Origin: Sphingomonas sp. Y57
Lineage (GTDB): Bacteria; Pseudomonadota; Alphaproteobacteria; Sphingomonadales; Sphingomonadaceae
Length of the DNA stretch: 43,206 bases
Reading direction: 5' to 3'
Assembly (NCBI RefSeq): GCF_001015195.1
Contig: NZ_LDES01000101.1
Location: 1 to 43,206 of the forward strand
A program made the translations under genes and the position numbers. The notes under the pieces are model-generated. The model saw only the letters and a program-made list of their open reading frames with translations, did not search any database and was not told where the DNA came from. Positions 8,696 through 16,991 of the stretch are shown here, piece after piece. Numbering within the stretch: the first letter of the stretch is position 1; every line of letters begins with the position of its first letter.

Positions 8696-9017
8696 GTTTC
8701 GGTTTTGGACCCGGGCCGGAAGGAGCCTGGCGATGCCGTTTCGCGTCGATCGGGCCGCTCAACCCGTGGCGGTCCTTCGCGAAGAGCGCCTCGATGGCCA
8801 GGTGCTGCGTCCGATGGATGACGAACAAGCTCAACGGGAAGAAGAGGGGGGCGGGGCTTCTGCGTAGGTGAACCCGACGAGGGGCGGGGTGCGACCTGCG
8901 CGGCGCGCGGCTGTATAACCATCGAGAAAGCCTAGATTTTCCGGCCTTTCCCGGTGCCCTTCACACCGCATTAACCAACAAAATCAAGGTTAACCGGCGC
9001 TAACCATCTTTCTTCCT

Positions 9018-9043
9018 TAAACCCGCTTTGGAGGCGTCGTTAC
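9018..9043 (+). promoter_or_regulatory. Candidate sigma-28 promoter of the second flagellin gene
   Basis: TAAA (9018-9021), a 14-nt spacer and GTCGTTAC (9036-9043) form a weaker version of the motif before the first flagellin and motA. The same variant, TAAA-N14-GTCGTTAT, lies upstream of flgM. Six of eight -10 bases agree with GCCGTTAA. The leader to the ATG at 9108 would be about 58 nt, the same as for the first flagellin. Confidence 0.55.
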
Positions 9044-9107
9044 CGGTTTCGTGGCGAGGACGGCCGAGTGAGCCGGAACGCCGAGTAGTAGCGGAAGGAT
9101 TTTCCAA

Positions 9108-9929
9108 ATGGCTGTCATCAACACCAATATCTCGTCGCTCCGTGCGCAGAATGCGGGCCGTCTGTCCTCGCAGCTGCAGGCGACTGCAATGGAGCGCCTG
9201 TCCAGCGGCAAGCGCATCAACAGCGCCAAGGACGACGCCGCCGGCATGGCTATCGCTTCGTCGATGACCGCGTCGGTCCGGGGCATGTCCGTCGCGATCC
9301 GCAACGCCAACGACGGCATCTCGCTGGCGCAGACCGCCGAAGGTGCGCTGGGCGAAGTCAGCAACATGCTGCAGCGCATCCGCGAACTGTCCGTCCAGGC
9401 TGCCAACGGCACCTATCAGTCGACCGATCGCGCCAATCTGCAGACCGAGGTCGCGGCTCTCCAGTCGCAGATCACCGATGTGGTGACCAAGACCAAGTTC
9501 AACGGCAACACGCTGTTCTCGGCCACCTCGGCCACCAGCTTCGCCATCCAGACCGGCGTCAACGCCGGCGACAGCACCTCGATCTCGGTCGGTGGTCTCG
9601 ACAAGGTCGCGGCGGCTTATGCCAGCACGATCAAGGTTGATACGGCGGCGAATGCCGCGCTGGCGATTACCGCCGCCGACGATGCGCTCAGCCAGGTCAA
9701 CACCGTCCGGGCCGGCCTCGGCGCGACCCAGAGCCGCCTCGACGCCGCCGTCAACGTGCTGACTGCGAACGTCACCAACCTGTCCGAAGCGCGCTCGCGG
9801 ATCGAGGATGCGGACTTCTCGGTGGAATCGACCGCTCTCGCCAAGGCAGGCATCCTCCAGCAGGCCTCGACCGCGATGCTCGCCCAGGCGAACCAGAACG
9901 GGCAGAGCGTCCTCAGCCTCCTGCGTTAA
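9108..9929 (+). CDS. fliC: Flagellin (second tandem copy)
   Basis: It has the same length (273 residues) as the first copy and is highly similar over its whole length, with the same short architecture: [20 protein letters not shown] near the N-terminus and [16 protein letters not shown] at the C-terminus. Most differences are in the surface part (residues about 150-210) and single substitutions. Several DNA blocks are nearly identical to the first copy (for example around 9410-9475). AGCGGAAGGA precedes the ATG. It has its own candidate sigma-28 promoter and a perfect terminator stem (9977-10009). Confidence 0.97.
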   Translation: MAVINTNISSLRAQNAGRLSSQLQATAMERLSSGKRINSAKDDAAGMAIASSMTASVRGMSVAIRNANDGISLAQTAEGALGEVSNMLQRIRELSVQAANGTYQSTDRANLQTEVAALQSQITDVVTKTKFNGNTLFSATSATSFAIQTGVNAGDSTSISVGGLDKVAAAYASTIKVDTAANAALAITAADDALSQVNTVRAGLGATQSRLDAAVNVLTANVTNLSEARSRIEDADFSVESTALAKAGILQQASTAMLAQANQNGQSVLSLLR

Positions 9930-9976
9930 AGACCAGGACCGGGGCGGGCCGGAACGAGGTCCGCCCTTCCAGACAG

Positions 9977-10009
9977 GCCCCCGGCGCAGCGTTTCCCCGC
10001 GCCGGGGGC
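9977..10009 (+). terminator. Terminator after the second flagellin gene
   Basis: GCCCCCGGCGC and GCGCCGGGGGC form a perfect 11-bp stem with an 11-nt loop, followed by CTCGTTCTT. It lies about 47 nt after the stop codon. Confidence 0.8.
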
Positions 10010-10049
10010 CTCGTTCTTGATGTTTCATACAGCCGACGGGATCAGGGTG

Positions 10050-10787
10050 ATGAGCGCGACCACGGGTGCGACGGGAAAGGGGTTCGATGCGGCGCTGAAG
10101 GCGCTCGAGGATCTCGAGACGAGCGTCGCCCAGGCCCGCGAGGACAAGCCCGCCGAACCGGCTCCCGCGGCGGAGCCTGCGGCCACCACGGCGATCACCG
10201 CCGTGCCGATCGTCGAAGCCGAGGAGAGGCCTTCTGCGCCCGACGCAGAGCCCGCGCCACCGCTGCCCGCGCCACAGGAGGAACCAGCCGAGGGGGCGAC
10301 GGCCGTCGCGCCGGCCGCGCCCTTGCCCCCGCCCATTCCGGCACCCGTCGCGATCGCCGCGGTGCCGCAGCGCGGGGGAATGCTCGGCCGGGTGGCGATC
10401 GGCCTCGGTCTCGCGTCGAGCCTGGTCTCGGCCGCCGGGCTGGTGATTGCCGAGCGGACCATCATGTCCGCGCAACTCGTGATCGCCGATGCGCGCGAGC
10501 GCCAGGCGCAGCTCGAAAGCGCGACCCGGCTCATCCACGACCTGCGGATCGTCCGCGACCGCCAGGTCGAACTGCTGAAGGCGCAGCAGGCCCAGCTCGC
10601 CAGCGCGCCGGTGACGAGTGCCGAACTTCAGCATCGCATGGAGAATCTGCAGAAGGGCCTGCTCGAACGCGATCCGCTAACCCAGGTCGTGCGGGCGGTG
10701 AACGAAGGTCAGGTCACCACCAACGCTCGCCTCAACGAGTTCGAGCGCAAGATGGACCGGATCGAGGCGGTGATCGGGGGGCGATAG
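10050..10787 (+). CDS. Unrecognised single-pass membrane protein with Pro/Ala-rich N-terminus and coiled-coil C-terminus
   Basis: I do not recognise this 245-residue protein. Residues 1-35 are helical, about 36-105 are Pro/Ala/Glu-rich and likely unstructured, one membrane helix lies at about 114-134 (GRVAIGLGLASSLVSAAGLV), and the rest up to residue 245 is helical and charged (RQAQLESATRLIHDLRIVRD), with the look of a coiled coil. The ATG at 10050 is preceded by AGGG at short distance; an in-frame ATG at 10020 lies directly behind the flagellin terminator and gives 255 residues. The gene lies between the flagellin genes and fliA, convergent with fliA. A role in flagellar assembly or motility control is possible from position only. 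Confidence 0.7.
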   Translation: MSATTGATGKGFDAALKALEDLETSVAQAREDKPAEPAPAAEPAATTAITAVPIVEAEERPSAPDAEPAPPLPAPQEEPAEGATAVAPAAPLPPPIPAPVAIAAVPQRGGMLGRVAIGLGLASSLVSAAGLVIAERTIMSAQLVIADARERQAQLESATRLIHDLRIVRDRQVELLKAQQAQLASAPVTSAELQHRMENLQKGLLERDPLTQVVRAVNEGQVTTNARLNEFERKMDRIEAVIGGR

Positions 10788-10798
10788 GCCTTATCGCC
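10780..10798. terminator. Small hairpin between convergent genes
   Basis: GGCGATA-GGCCT-TATCGCC forms a 7-bp stem that includes the stop codon of the membrane-protein gene and lies 12 nt beyond the fliA stop. It has no T-tract, so a terminator role is uncertain. Confidence 0.35.
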
Positions 10799-10810
10799 GA
10801 CGGGCGAGCG

Positions 10811-11539
10811 TCAGCCCCACTCCCTCAGGGATACGCGCAGCTTGTCGAGCGCGGCCTTCTTGATCTGGCAGACGCGCGCGGCACCGATACCCAGCGTCTG
10901 GCCTATTTCCTCGAGGTTCATCTCCTCGACGAAATAGAGCTGGAGGACCATCGCCTCCCGCTCGGGCAGTTCGGCGATATGCCCGGCCAGCGCGCCCGCC
11001 AGTTCTTCGCGCTCTATCGTTTGGTCGACCCGCTCCTCGACATCGGCGAACCACATCGACTGGTCCGAATAGACCTCGTCGATCGATTCTTGATAGGTCG
11101 CGGCGGTTTCGTCCAGCAGCGCCCGGAAGGCGGCTCCGTCGAGGCCGAGCGCCTGGGCGAGTTCGGACTCGCTGGGACTGCGGCCGTGCCGCTTCTCGAA
11201 GTCGGCCTTGGCGGTGAGCAGTGCGCGCCGCTTGGCCATCGCCGACCGGGTCAGTGCGGCCTGGCGGCGGAGATGGTCGATCATCGCGCCGCGCACCCGC
11301 ATCGACGCATAGGTCGAGAAGGCGTGGCCGCGATCCTCATAGCCGTTCGCGGCCTCGACGAGCGCGATCATGCCGATCTGGATCAGGTCCTCGACATCGA
11401 TCGCGGTCGAGACCCGGCCATGGACGTGCCAGGCGATCTTGCGGACGAGCTGCATATGCGCGCGGACCAGATCCTCTGGCCGCGTCTTCTGCGGCTTGCG
11501 GCCATAGGTGAGCGTCGTGTCGATCTTTTCAGCCAGCAC
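10811..11539 (-). CDS. fliA: RNA polymerase sigma factor FliA (sigma-28)
   Basis: The 242-residue protein has sigma-70-family region 2 (DVEDLIQIGMIALVEAANGY followed by FSTYASMRVRGAMIDHLR), region 3, and region 4 with LPEREAMVLQLYFVEEMNL and a helix-turn-helix ending in ARVCQIKKAALDKLR. Length and lack of region 1 match FliA. It directs late flagellar genes, and sigma-28-like promoters are visible in this window before both flagellins, flgM and motA. Its start overlaps the end of flhG by 11 nt, so it is probably co-transcribed from flhA-flhG. FlgM (17284-17562) would be its anti-sigma factor. Confidence 0.96.
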   Translation of the reverse strand: MLAEKIDTTLTYGRKPQKTRPEDLVRAHMQLVRKIAWHVHGRVSTAIDVEDLIQIGMIALVEAANGYEDRGHAFSTYASMRVRGAMIDHLRRQAALTRSAMAKRRALLTAKADFEKRHGRSPSESELAQALGLDGAAFRALLDETAATYQESIDEVYSDQSMWFADVEERVDQTIEREELAGALAGHIAELPEREAMVLQLYFVEEMNLEEIGQTLGIGAARVCQIKKAALDKLRVSLREWG

Positions 11540-12386
11540 GGAACACCGCCTCCATCCCGAAAAAGCTGTCGCCGCCGCGCCGGGCGGGAATGGCGAGCGT
11601 GTCGATCGTGCGGCCGAGCTGGGCGATCGCCTGCGCGGCGCGTGCGTGCGGATATTGATCGACCACCAGGCGGCGGCGCGAGGCTGCGGTCAGCACGCGC
11701 TCGTCGCGGGGGATGGCGCCCAGATGGTTGAGCGTCGCATCCGTCAGGAAGCGGCCGGCGACGTCGCGGAAGCGGCGGAACAGTTCCTGGCCCATCGCCT
11801 CGTCGGCGACTCGGTTGGTGACGATCGCGATCTCGCGCACGTCATGTTCCAGGGCGAGCAGCTTGACCGTGCCATAGGCGTCCATGAACCGCTCGGCATC
11901 GGGCGCGAGCACGACGATCGGCAGGTCGGCCGACGCGACCATGTCGAGCGTATCGGGATCCGCGCTGCCGGGGGTGTCGACGATCACGAAGTCGAGCGAG
12001 CGCCGATGCGGGCGGAAGGCGTCGGCGAGCTTGAGCCGCGCGGACAGGTCGACGCGGCCGGCGCGGTCGGTCGGCCCGGCGGGGACGACGAACAGGGCTT
12101 CAGGGCCATCAACGACGATTTCGTCCACGGTCAGCCGGCCGCCGACCACATCGTCGATCGAATGGACGGGATCGAGACCCATCATCCGGGTGGCATCGGC
12201 CGGGCCAGGGTCGCAGTCGACCAGCATCGCACGGCGGTGCATCTTGGACAGGCCGAGCGCGAGGTTCGCCGCGATCGTCGTCTTGCCTACGCCGCTGCGG
12301 CCGCAGGCGATGCTGATCACGCGGGCGCTGCGCGACTGGCCGGCTGTGCCGGGCAGGTCGGTGACGTTGGGCCAGGCCAGGGTCAT
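11529..12386 (-). CDS. flhG: MinD/ParA-type flagellar number regulator FlhG (FleN)
   Basis: The 285-residue ATPase has a deviant Walker A motif GRSGVGKTTIAANLALGLSK, the AMLVDCDPGPADA switch region and FVIVDTPG, as in FlhG/FleN/YlxH. These proteins limit flagellar number, usually by stimulating the GTPase FlhF and by restraining the sigma-54 activator FleQ. Here flhG follows flhA with a 4-nt overlap and no flhF lies between them, unlike the common flhA-flhF-flhG-fliA order. The short N-terminus (MTLAWPNVTDLPGTAGQ) lacks an evident DQAxxLR motif, the segment that activates FlhF in known FlhG proteins. The likely partner in this locus is therefore FlbD (inference). Confidence 0.9.
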   Translation of the reverse strand: MTLAWPNVTDLPGTAGQSRSARVISIACGRSGVGKTTIAANLALGLSKMHRRAMLVDCDPGPADATRMMGLDPVHSIDDVVGGRLTVDEIVVDGPEALFVVPAGPTDRAGRVDLSARLKLADAFRPHRRSLDFVIVDTPGSADPDTLDMVASADLPIVVLAPDAERFMDAYGTVKLLALEHDVREIAIVTNRVADEAMGQELFRRFRDVAGRFLTDATLNHLGAIPRDERVLTAASRRRLVVDQYPHARAAQAIAQLGRTIDTLAIPARRGGDSFFGMEAVFRAG

Positions 12387-14530
12387 TCTGCCGTCTCCAT
12401 CGGCCGCGCGCTCAGCGCGCCGGCACTACCATTGTTCGCGGGGCCGCCACCGACCACCGCCGCCACCTCGACCGCCTTGCCGTCGGGGATTTCCAGGAAG
12501 GACATCACCGGCGTCTCGGGCAGGTGCGGCTTGAGCAGCCGTGCGAGGGCGCGGCGTGCGATTGGCGAGGTGACGATCGCGAAGCGGGTCGCGCTGTTGA
12601 CCAGCGGCATCGCGGCCTCGGATATCGCCGACACGATGCGGTTGGCGAGCGCCGGTTCGAACGGATGACTCGCGCCCGGCGAGGTGCGGACCGCCTGAGC
12701 CAGCAGGGATTCGAGCCCGGCATCGAGTGTGACGACGGGCAGCGGCATCTTCACCGGCACCAGCGTCTGGACGATCAGCGCGCCGATCCGCGAACGGATG
12801 TTCTCGACCAGCGCGAGGCCGTCGGCCGACTGGCCGGCCGCGTCGACCATCGCCTCGGCGATGCGGCGGAAATCCTTGAGCGGGACGCCCTCGGCGAGCA
12901 GCGCGCGGCAGGCCGAGGCGATCTGCGCCAGGCTGAGCGGCTGCGGGGTGAGGCCGGCGACGAGCTGCGGCGCGGCCTCCTTGAGCGCGTCCAGCAGGCG
13001 CTGCGCCTCGTCCATGCCGAACAGGTCGGCGGCAGTGGCGGCGATCACCTGGTTCAGATGGGTCGCGACCACGGTCGCCGGATCGACCACCGTATAGCCC
13101 GCGACGATCGCGTCGCCGCGCTTGTCGGGGCTGATCCATACGGCTTCGAGGTCGAAGCTCGGGTCGCGGCATTCACGACCCTCGACCCGGCCCTCCAGGT
13201 CACCGCTGTCGAGCGCCAGCAGCTGTTCGGGGAAACATTCGTCCTCGCCCATGATCACGCCGGCGACGGTGATGCGATAAGCGTTGGGCGGGAGGCTCAG
13301 ATTGTCGCGCACGCGGACCAGCGGGATGACGAAGCCCATCTCGCGCGAGAGCTGGCGGCGGATGCCGGTGATCCGGGCCATCAGCGGCGCGCCCTTGCGC
13401 TCGTCGACCAGCCCGACCAGGCCGTAGCCGAGCTCGAGCCCCAGCGCCGAGCCGTCCGAGATCTCGTTCCAGTCGATGCTGTTCGGCGATACCGGGGCGG
13501 GCGCATTGGCGGCCTCGGCGGCGGCGACCTCGATCGCCTGCTCGGCCTTCTTCATCTTTGACAGCTTCCAGGCGACGAAGCCGGCGACGGCGGCGGCCGA
13601 CAGGATGATCATGTGCGGCATGCCGGGCACGATGCCGAGCAGGCCGAGGATCGCGGCGACCGGCGCCCAGGCGCGGGCCGAACCGAACTGGCTGGTGATC
13701 TGGCCTGACAGGTCGAGCGGGGAGGAGACGCGGGTGACGATCGCGGCGGCGGCGATCGACAGAAGCAGCGCCGGGACCTGCGCAACCAGCGCGTCGCCGA
13801 TCGCCAGGATGATGTAGGTGGATGCGGCCTCGCTCAGCGACAGGCCGTGGCTCAGCGTGCCGAGGATCAGGCCGCCGAAGATGTTGATGACGAGGATCAG
13901 CACGCCCGCGACGGCGTCGCCCTTCACGAACTTGGAAGCGCCGTCCATCGAGCCGTAGAAGTCTGCCTCTGTCGCGACCTCCTGGCGGCGGGCCTTGGCT
14001 TCCTCGGGGGTGAGCAGGCCGGCGTTGAGGTCGGCATCGATCGCCATCTGCTTGCCGGGCATGGCGTCGAGGGTGAAACGCGCCGACACTTCCGAGACGC
14101 GGCCGGCGCCCTTGGTGATCACGACGAGGTTGATCACCATCAGGATGCCGAACACGAACAGGCCGACCGCATAGTCGCCGCCGATCAGGAAGTTGCCGAA
14201 GCTTTCGATGACATGGCCGGCGGCAGCCGGGCCGGTGTGCCCGTCGACGAGGACGACCCGGGTCGACGCGACGTTGAGCGACAGGCGCAGCAGCGTCGCG
14301 AACAGCAGTACGGTCGGGAAGGAGGAGAAATCGAGCGGCTTGGCGGCGTTGAGTGCGACCATCAGCACCGCCAGCGAGATCATGATGTTCGCGATGAAGC
14401 CCATGTCCAGCACGAAGCTGGGTACCGGGATGACCATCAGGCCGACGAGCATCAGCGTGGCGAGCGGCAGGATCGCGCTCTTGCCCGTCATCGCCCACAG
14501 CTTGCGGGTCACCGAGTGCGGAGCGGCCAT
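12383..14530 (-). CDS. flhA: Flagellar export gate protein FlhA
   Basis: The 715-residue protein starts with about eight membrane helices (to about residue 325), then has a large cytoplasmic domain. The family signature (FHIPEP family) is present as EVSARFTLDAMPGKQMAIDA. FlhA is the nonameric ring of the export gate; it uses the proton gradient and binds late chaperones such as FlgN. The usual length is about 690-710. It is the first gene of the minus-strand flhA-flhG-fliA set. Upstream, 14531-14746 separates it from the divergent sulfhydrylase gene. Confidence 0.97.
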   Translation of the reverse strand: MAAPHSVTRKLWAMTGKSAILPLATLMLVGLMVIPVPSFVLDMGFIANIMISLAVLMVALNAAKPLDFSSFPTVLLFATLLRLSLNVASTRVVLVDGHTGPAAAGHVIESFGNFLIGGDYAVGLFVFGILMVINLVVITKGAGRVSEVSARFTLDAMPGKQMAIDADLNAGLLTPEEAKARRQEVATEADFYGSMDGASKFVKGDAVAGVLILVINIFGGLILGTLSHGLSLSEAASTYIILAIGDALVAQVPALLLSIAAAAIVTRVSSPLDLSGQITSQFGSARAWAPVAAILGLLGIVPGMPHMIILSAAAVAGFVAWKLSKMKKAEQAIEVAAAEAANAPAPVSPNSIDWNEISDGSALGLELGYGLVGLVDERKGAPLMARITGIRRQLSREMGFVIPLVRVRDNLSLPPNAYRITVAGVIMGEDECFPEQLLALDSGDLEGRVEGRECRDPSFDLEAVWISPDKRGDAIVAGYTVVDPATVVATHLNQVIAATAADLFGMDEAQRLLDALKEAAPQLVAGLTPQPLSLAQIASACRALLAEGVPLKDFRRIAEAMVDAAGQSADGLALVENIRSRIGALIVQTLVPVKMPLPVVTLDAGLESLLAQAVRTSPGASHPFEPALANRIVSAISEAAMPLVNSATRFAIVTSPIARRALARLLKPHLPETPVMSFLEIPDGKAVEVAAVVGGGPANNGSAGALSARPMETAE

Positions 14531-14746
14531 GACTCAGTCCCTCCCGCCGGGAAGCGGGTGTCCGAACCTGCGGAAATCCGAGATATTCCGTGCCACCGAC
14601 ATGCGATCCTCGATGATCCTCGCGTGAATGCAGGATCAGCAATGCGCGGAACGTGGTTAATTTTGGGTTAGGAATGGTGAAGATCGCCGTCCGCCTCGAC
14701 AAGCCGGCCACTCTGAGCCAGACCGGCGCGAAAGGAGACGCGATCG
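14531..14746. promoter_or_regulatory. Divergent promoter region of flhA and the sulfhydrylase gene
   Basis: Both genes are read away from this 216-bp interval, so it must carry or receive promoters for each. It contains TTAA-N7-TTAG at 14657-14671, close to the CtrA box TTAA-N7-TTAA, and a minus-strand TGGCACG (14589-14595) that lacks the matching -12 GC of a sigma-54 promoter. AAAGGAG at 14731-14737 is the ribosome site of the plus-strand gene. Confidence 0.4.
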
Positions 14747-16042
14747 ATGGACAAGCCCGCTTACCGCCCCGAGACCCTGGCGCTGCACGCCGGCTGGCGC
14801 GCCGACCCGACGACGGGGGCGGTGGCGCCGCCCATCTACCAGACGACCTCCTACCAGTTTCACGATGCCGGCCACGCCGCGCGGCTGTTCGCGCTGGAGG
14901 AACTGGGCAACATCTACACGCGCATCGGCAACCCGACGACGGCGATCCTCGAGGACCGCATCGCCGCGCTCGAAGGCGGCGCGGCGGCGCTGGCGGTCGC
15001 ATCGGGTCAGGCCGCCTCGGCCTATGCGATCCAGAATCTGGCTCGTGCGGGCGACAATATCGTCGCGGGCACAGATCTTTATGGCGGCACCTGGAACCTG
15101 TTCGCCAACACGTTGCGCGATCAGGGGATCGAGGTGCGCTTCGTCGATCCGGCCGATCCGCAAGGCTTCGTCGCCGCTTCCGACGAGCGCACGCGTGCCT
15201 GGTATGTCGAGACGCTGCCCAATCCCAAGCTGGTCGTGTGCCCGATCGGCGAGCTTGCCGCCGCCGGCCGGCCGATGGGCATCCCGCTGATCGTCGACAA
15301 CACCGCGGCGCCGCTGATCGCCCGGCCGCTCGATCATGGCGCGGCGATCGTCGTCTATTCGACGACCAAATATATCGGCGGCCACGGTACCTCGATCGGG
15401 GGTGTCATCGTGGATGGCGGCACTTTCGATTGGGAGGCCTTTCCCGATCGGCAGCCGAACCTCAACACGCCTGATCCGAGCTATCATGGCGCCGTTTGGG
15501 CGCAGGCGGCCAAGCCGCTCGGTCCGATCGCCTATATCCTGCGCGCCCGGACGATCCTGCTGCGCGATCTCGGCGCGGCGCTGTCGCCGTTCAACGCCTT
15601 CCAGATCCTGCAGGGGTTGGAGACGCTGCCGTTGCGTATGCCGCGCCACTGCGAGAATGCGCTGGCGGTGGTGCGCTTCCTGTCGAGCCGCGCGGGGGTG
15701 ACGCGGGTGATCCACCCGTCGGTCCAGACCGGCGACGCGCGATTGCGCGCCGACCGCGTCCTGACGGGCGGGCAGGGTGGCCTGCTCGGCTTCGAGCTGG
15801 CGGGCGGAGTCGAAGCCGGGCGCCGGTTCATCGACGCGCTGCAGCTCTTCTACCATGTCGCCAATATCGGCGATGCGCGCAGCCTCGCGATCCATCCGGC
15901 CAGCACCACTCATTCTCAGCTCTCGGTCGAGGAACAGGCGGCGGCGGGCGTTTCGCCCGGCTATGTCCGGCTGTCGATCGGGCTCGAGCATATCGACGAC
16001 ATCCTTGCCGATCTCGATCAGGCGCTTCAGGCGGCCGGCTGA
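14747..16042 (+). CDS. metY: O-acetylhomoserine sulfhydrylase / Cys-Met metabolism PLP enzyme
   Basis: This 431-residue protein belongs to the Cys/Met metabolism PLP-dependent family, and its length and start (RPETLALHAGWRADPTTGAV) fit O-acetylhomoserine sulfhydrylase rather than cystathionine synthase (about 380-400 residues). The PLP-binding lysine is in STTKYIGGHGTSIGG, and the cofactor aspartate in IVDNTAAP. It makes homocysteine from O-acetylhomoserine and sulfide in the cytoplasm. AAAGGAG precedes the ATG by about 9 nt. An exporter gene follows after 16 nt. The pair has no known link with the flagellar genes on both sides. Confidence 0.9.
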   Translation: MDKPAYRPETLALHAGWRADPTTGAVAPPIYQTTSYQFHDAGHAARLFALEELGNIYTRIGNPTTAILEDRIAALEGGAAALAVASGQAASAYAIQNLARAGDNIVAGTDLYGGTWNLFANTLRDQGIEVRFVDPADPQGFVAASDERTRAWYVETLPNPKLVVCPIGELAAAGRPMGIPLIVDNTAAPLIARPLDHGAAIVVYSTTKYIGGHGTSIGGVIVDGGTFDWEAFPDRQPNLNTPDPSYHGAVWAQAAKPLGPIAYILRARTILLRDLGAALSPFNAFQILQGLETLPLRMPRHCENALAVVRFLSSRAGVTRVIHPSVQTGDARLRADRVLTGGQGGLLGFELAGGVEAGRRFIDALQLFYHVANIGDARSLAIHPASTTHSQLSVEEQAAAGVSPGYVRLSIGLEHIDDILADLDQALQAAG

Positions 16043-16058
16043 TCGCGATGGTTTCGTG

Positions 16059-16991
16059 ATGACTGCCCACCAGCGGCCCACGCCGCTCTATTCCTATGCG
16101 ACGCTGGCGGCGGTGATGCTGTTCTGGTCGGGCAACTTCATCGTTGGCCGGGCCGTGCAGGGGGCGGTCCCGCCCTTCACGCTGGCCCTGGTCCGTTGGA
16201 CCGGGGCGGCGTTAGTCCTCGCTCCCTTCGCGTGGAAGCACTTCCGTGCCGATCGGGCGCTGCTCGCGGCGCAATGGAAGATCGTGCTGCTGCTCGGCCT
16301 GGTGGGCATCGCGGCCTTCAACGGCTTCGTCTATGCCGGGCTCCACCACACCACCGCCACCAACGGCCTGCTGCTCCAGGCAGCCATCCCGGCGCTGGTG
16401 CTGCTGTTCGACCGGATGTTGTTCGGCCAGCGTGCGACCCTGGTGCAGGTGGCGGCGGTTCTGCTGTCGATCGCCGGGGTGATCCTGATCGTGCTACGCG
16501 GAGACCCGCTCGCGATCCTGTCGATCGGCCTCAATATCGGCGACCTGCTGGTCCTGTGCGGGGTCGTGAGCTGGGCCGCCTATACCAGCCTGCTGCGCCT
16601 CCGGCCGGCCAGCCATCCGCTCAGCTTCCTCCTCGTGGCATTCCTGATCGGCATCGCGGCGATGGCTCCGCTGGCGATGTTCGAATGGATGCGCGGCGAG
16701 CGGGTCGTGATGGGCTGGGGGACGATCGGCAGCTTTGCCTATGTCGCGCTCCTGCCATCGCTCGCTGCCTACATACTCTATAACGCCGCGGTTCATGAGT
16801 TGGGAGCCGGCCCCGCGGGGCAGACGATCACGCTGATGCCGCTGTTCGGCGCGCTACTGGCGGCTGGGCTGCTGGGGGAGAAACTCCACGCCTATCACCT
16901 GGCGGGCATGGTGCTGATCCTCGGCGGTATCCTGCTGGGCGCGCTGATGCGTCCGGGTCAGGCTCGGGATCAGCGGTCCGGTCGGCCGTAG
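16059..16991 (+). CDS. EamA/DMT-family transporter
   Basis: The 310-residue protein has about ten membrane helices arranged as two EamA repeats, for example AAVMLFWSGNFIVGRAVQG at the start of the first and LVLCGVVSWAAYTSLLRL at the start of the second, with the conserved C-terminal LLGEKLHAYHLAGMVLILGG. Such proteins export small metabolites, often amino acids or their analogues. It starts 16 nt after the sulfhydrylase gene and is probably co-transcribed, so export of a sulfur amino acid or related compound is possible but not shown. Its 3' end overlaps the convergent flgN by 22 bp. Confidence 0.88.
   Translation: MTAHQRPTPLYSYATLAAVMLFWSGNFIVGRAVQGAVPPFTLALVRWTGAALVLAPFAWKHFRADRALLAAQWKIVLLLGLVGIAAFNGFVYAGLHHTTATNGLLLQAAIPALVLLFDRMLFGQRATLVQVAAVLLSIAGVILIVLRGDPLAILSIGLNIGDLLVLCGVVSWAAYTSLLRLRPASHPLSFLLVAFLIGIAAMAPLAMFEWMRGERVVMGWGTIGSFAYVALLPSLAAYILYNAAVHELGAGPAGQTITLMPLFGALLAAGLLGEKLHAYHLAGMVLILGGILLGALMRPGQARDQRSGRP

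Larger units (their letters stand above)
8640..9107 (+). other. 468-bp interval between the two flagellin genes
   Basis: The interval holds the terminator of the first flagellin gene (8670-8695), a GC-rich middle stretch with no convincing coding region, TTAACC-N11-GGTTAA (from about 8976) close to the promoter region, and a variant sigma-28 promoter (9018-9043). A possible 70-codon frame at 8655-8867 starts before the terminator and has no ribosome site, so I do not call it. Confidence 0.6.

Noticed and set aside
7750-8834. 361-codon minus-strand frame opposite the first flagellin
   Set aside because: It is a shadow of flagellin, with no ribosome site or family match; a similar shadow exists opposite the second flagellin (9000-10634).
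8655-8867. Possible 70-residue protein between the flagellin genes
   Set aside because: It starts before the flagellin terminator, has no ribosome site and no recognisable features.
14580-14595. Minus-strand TGGCACG before flhA as a sigma-54 promoter
   Set aside because: The -24 half fits but the -12 element (needed TTGC) reads ATCT, so the essential GC is absent.
13200-15002. 600-codon minus-strand frame overlapping flhA
   Set aside because: It is the wrong frame of flhA, very Arg/Pro-rich, and runs into the divergent sulfhydrylase gene.
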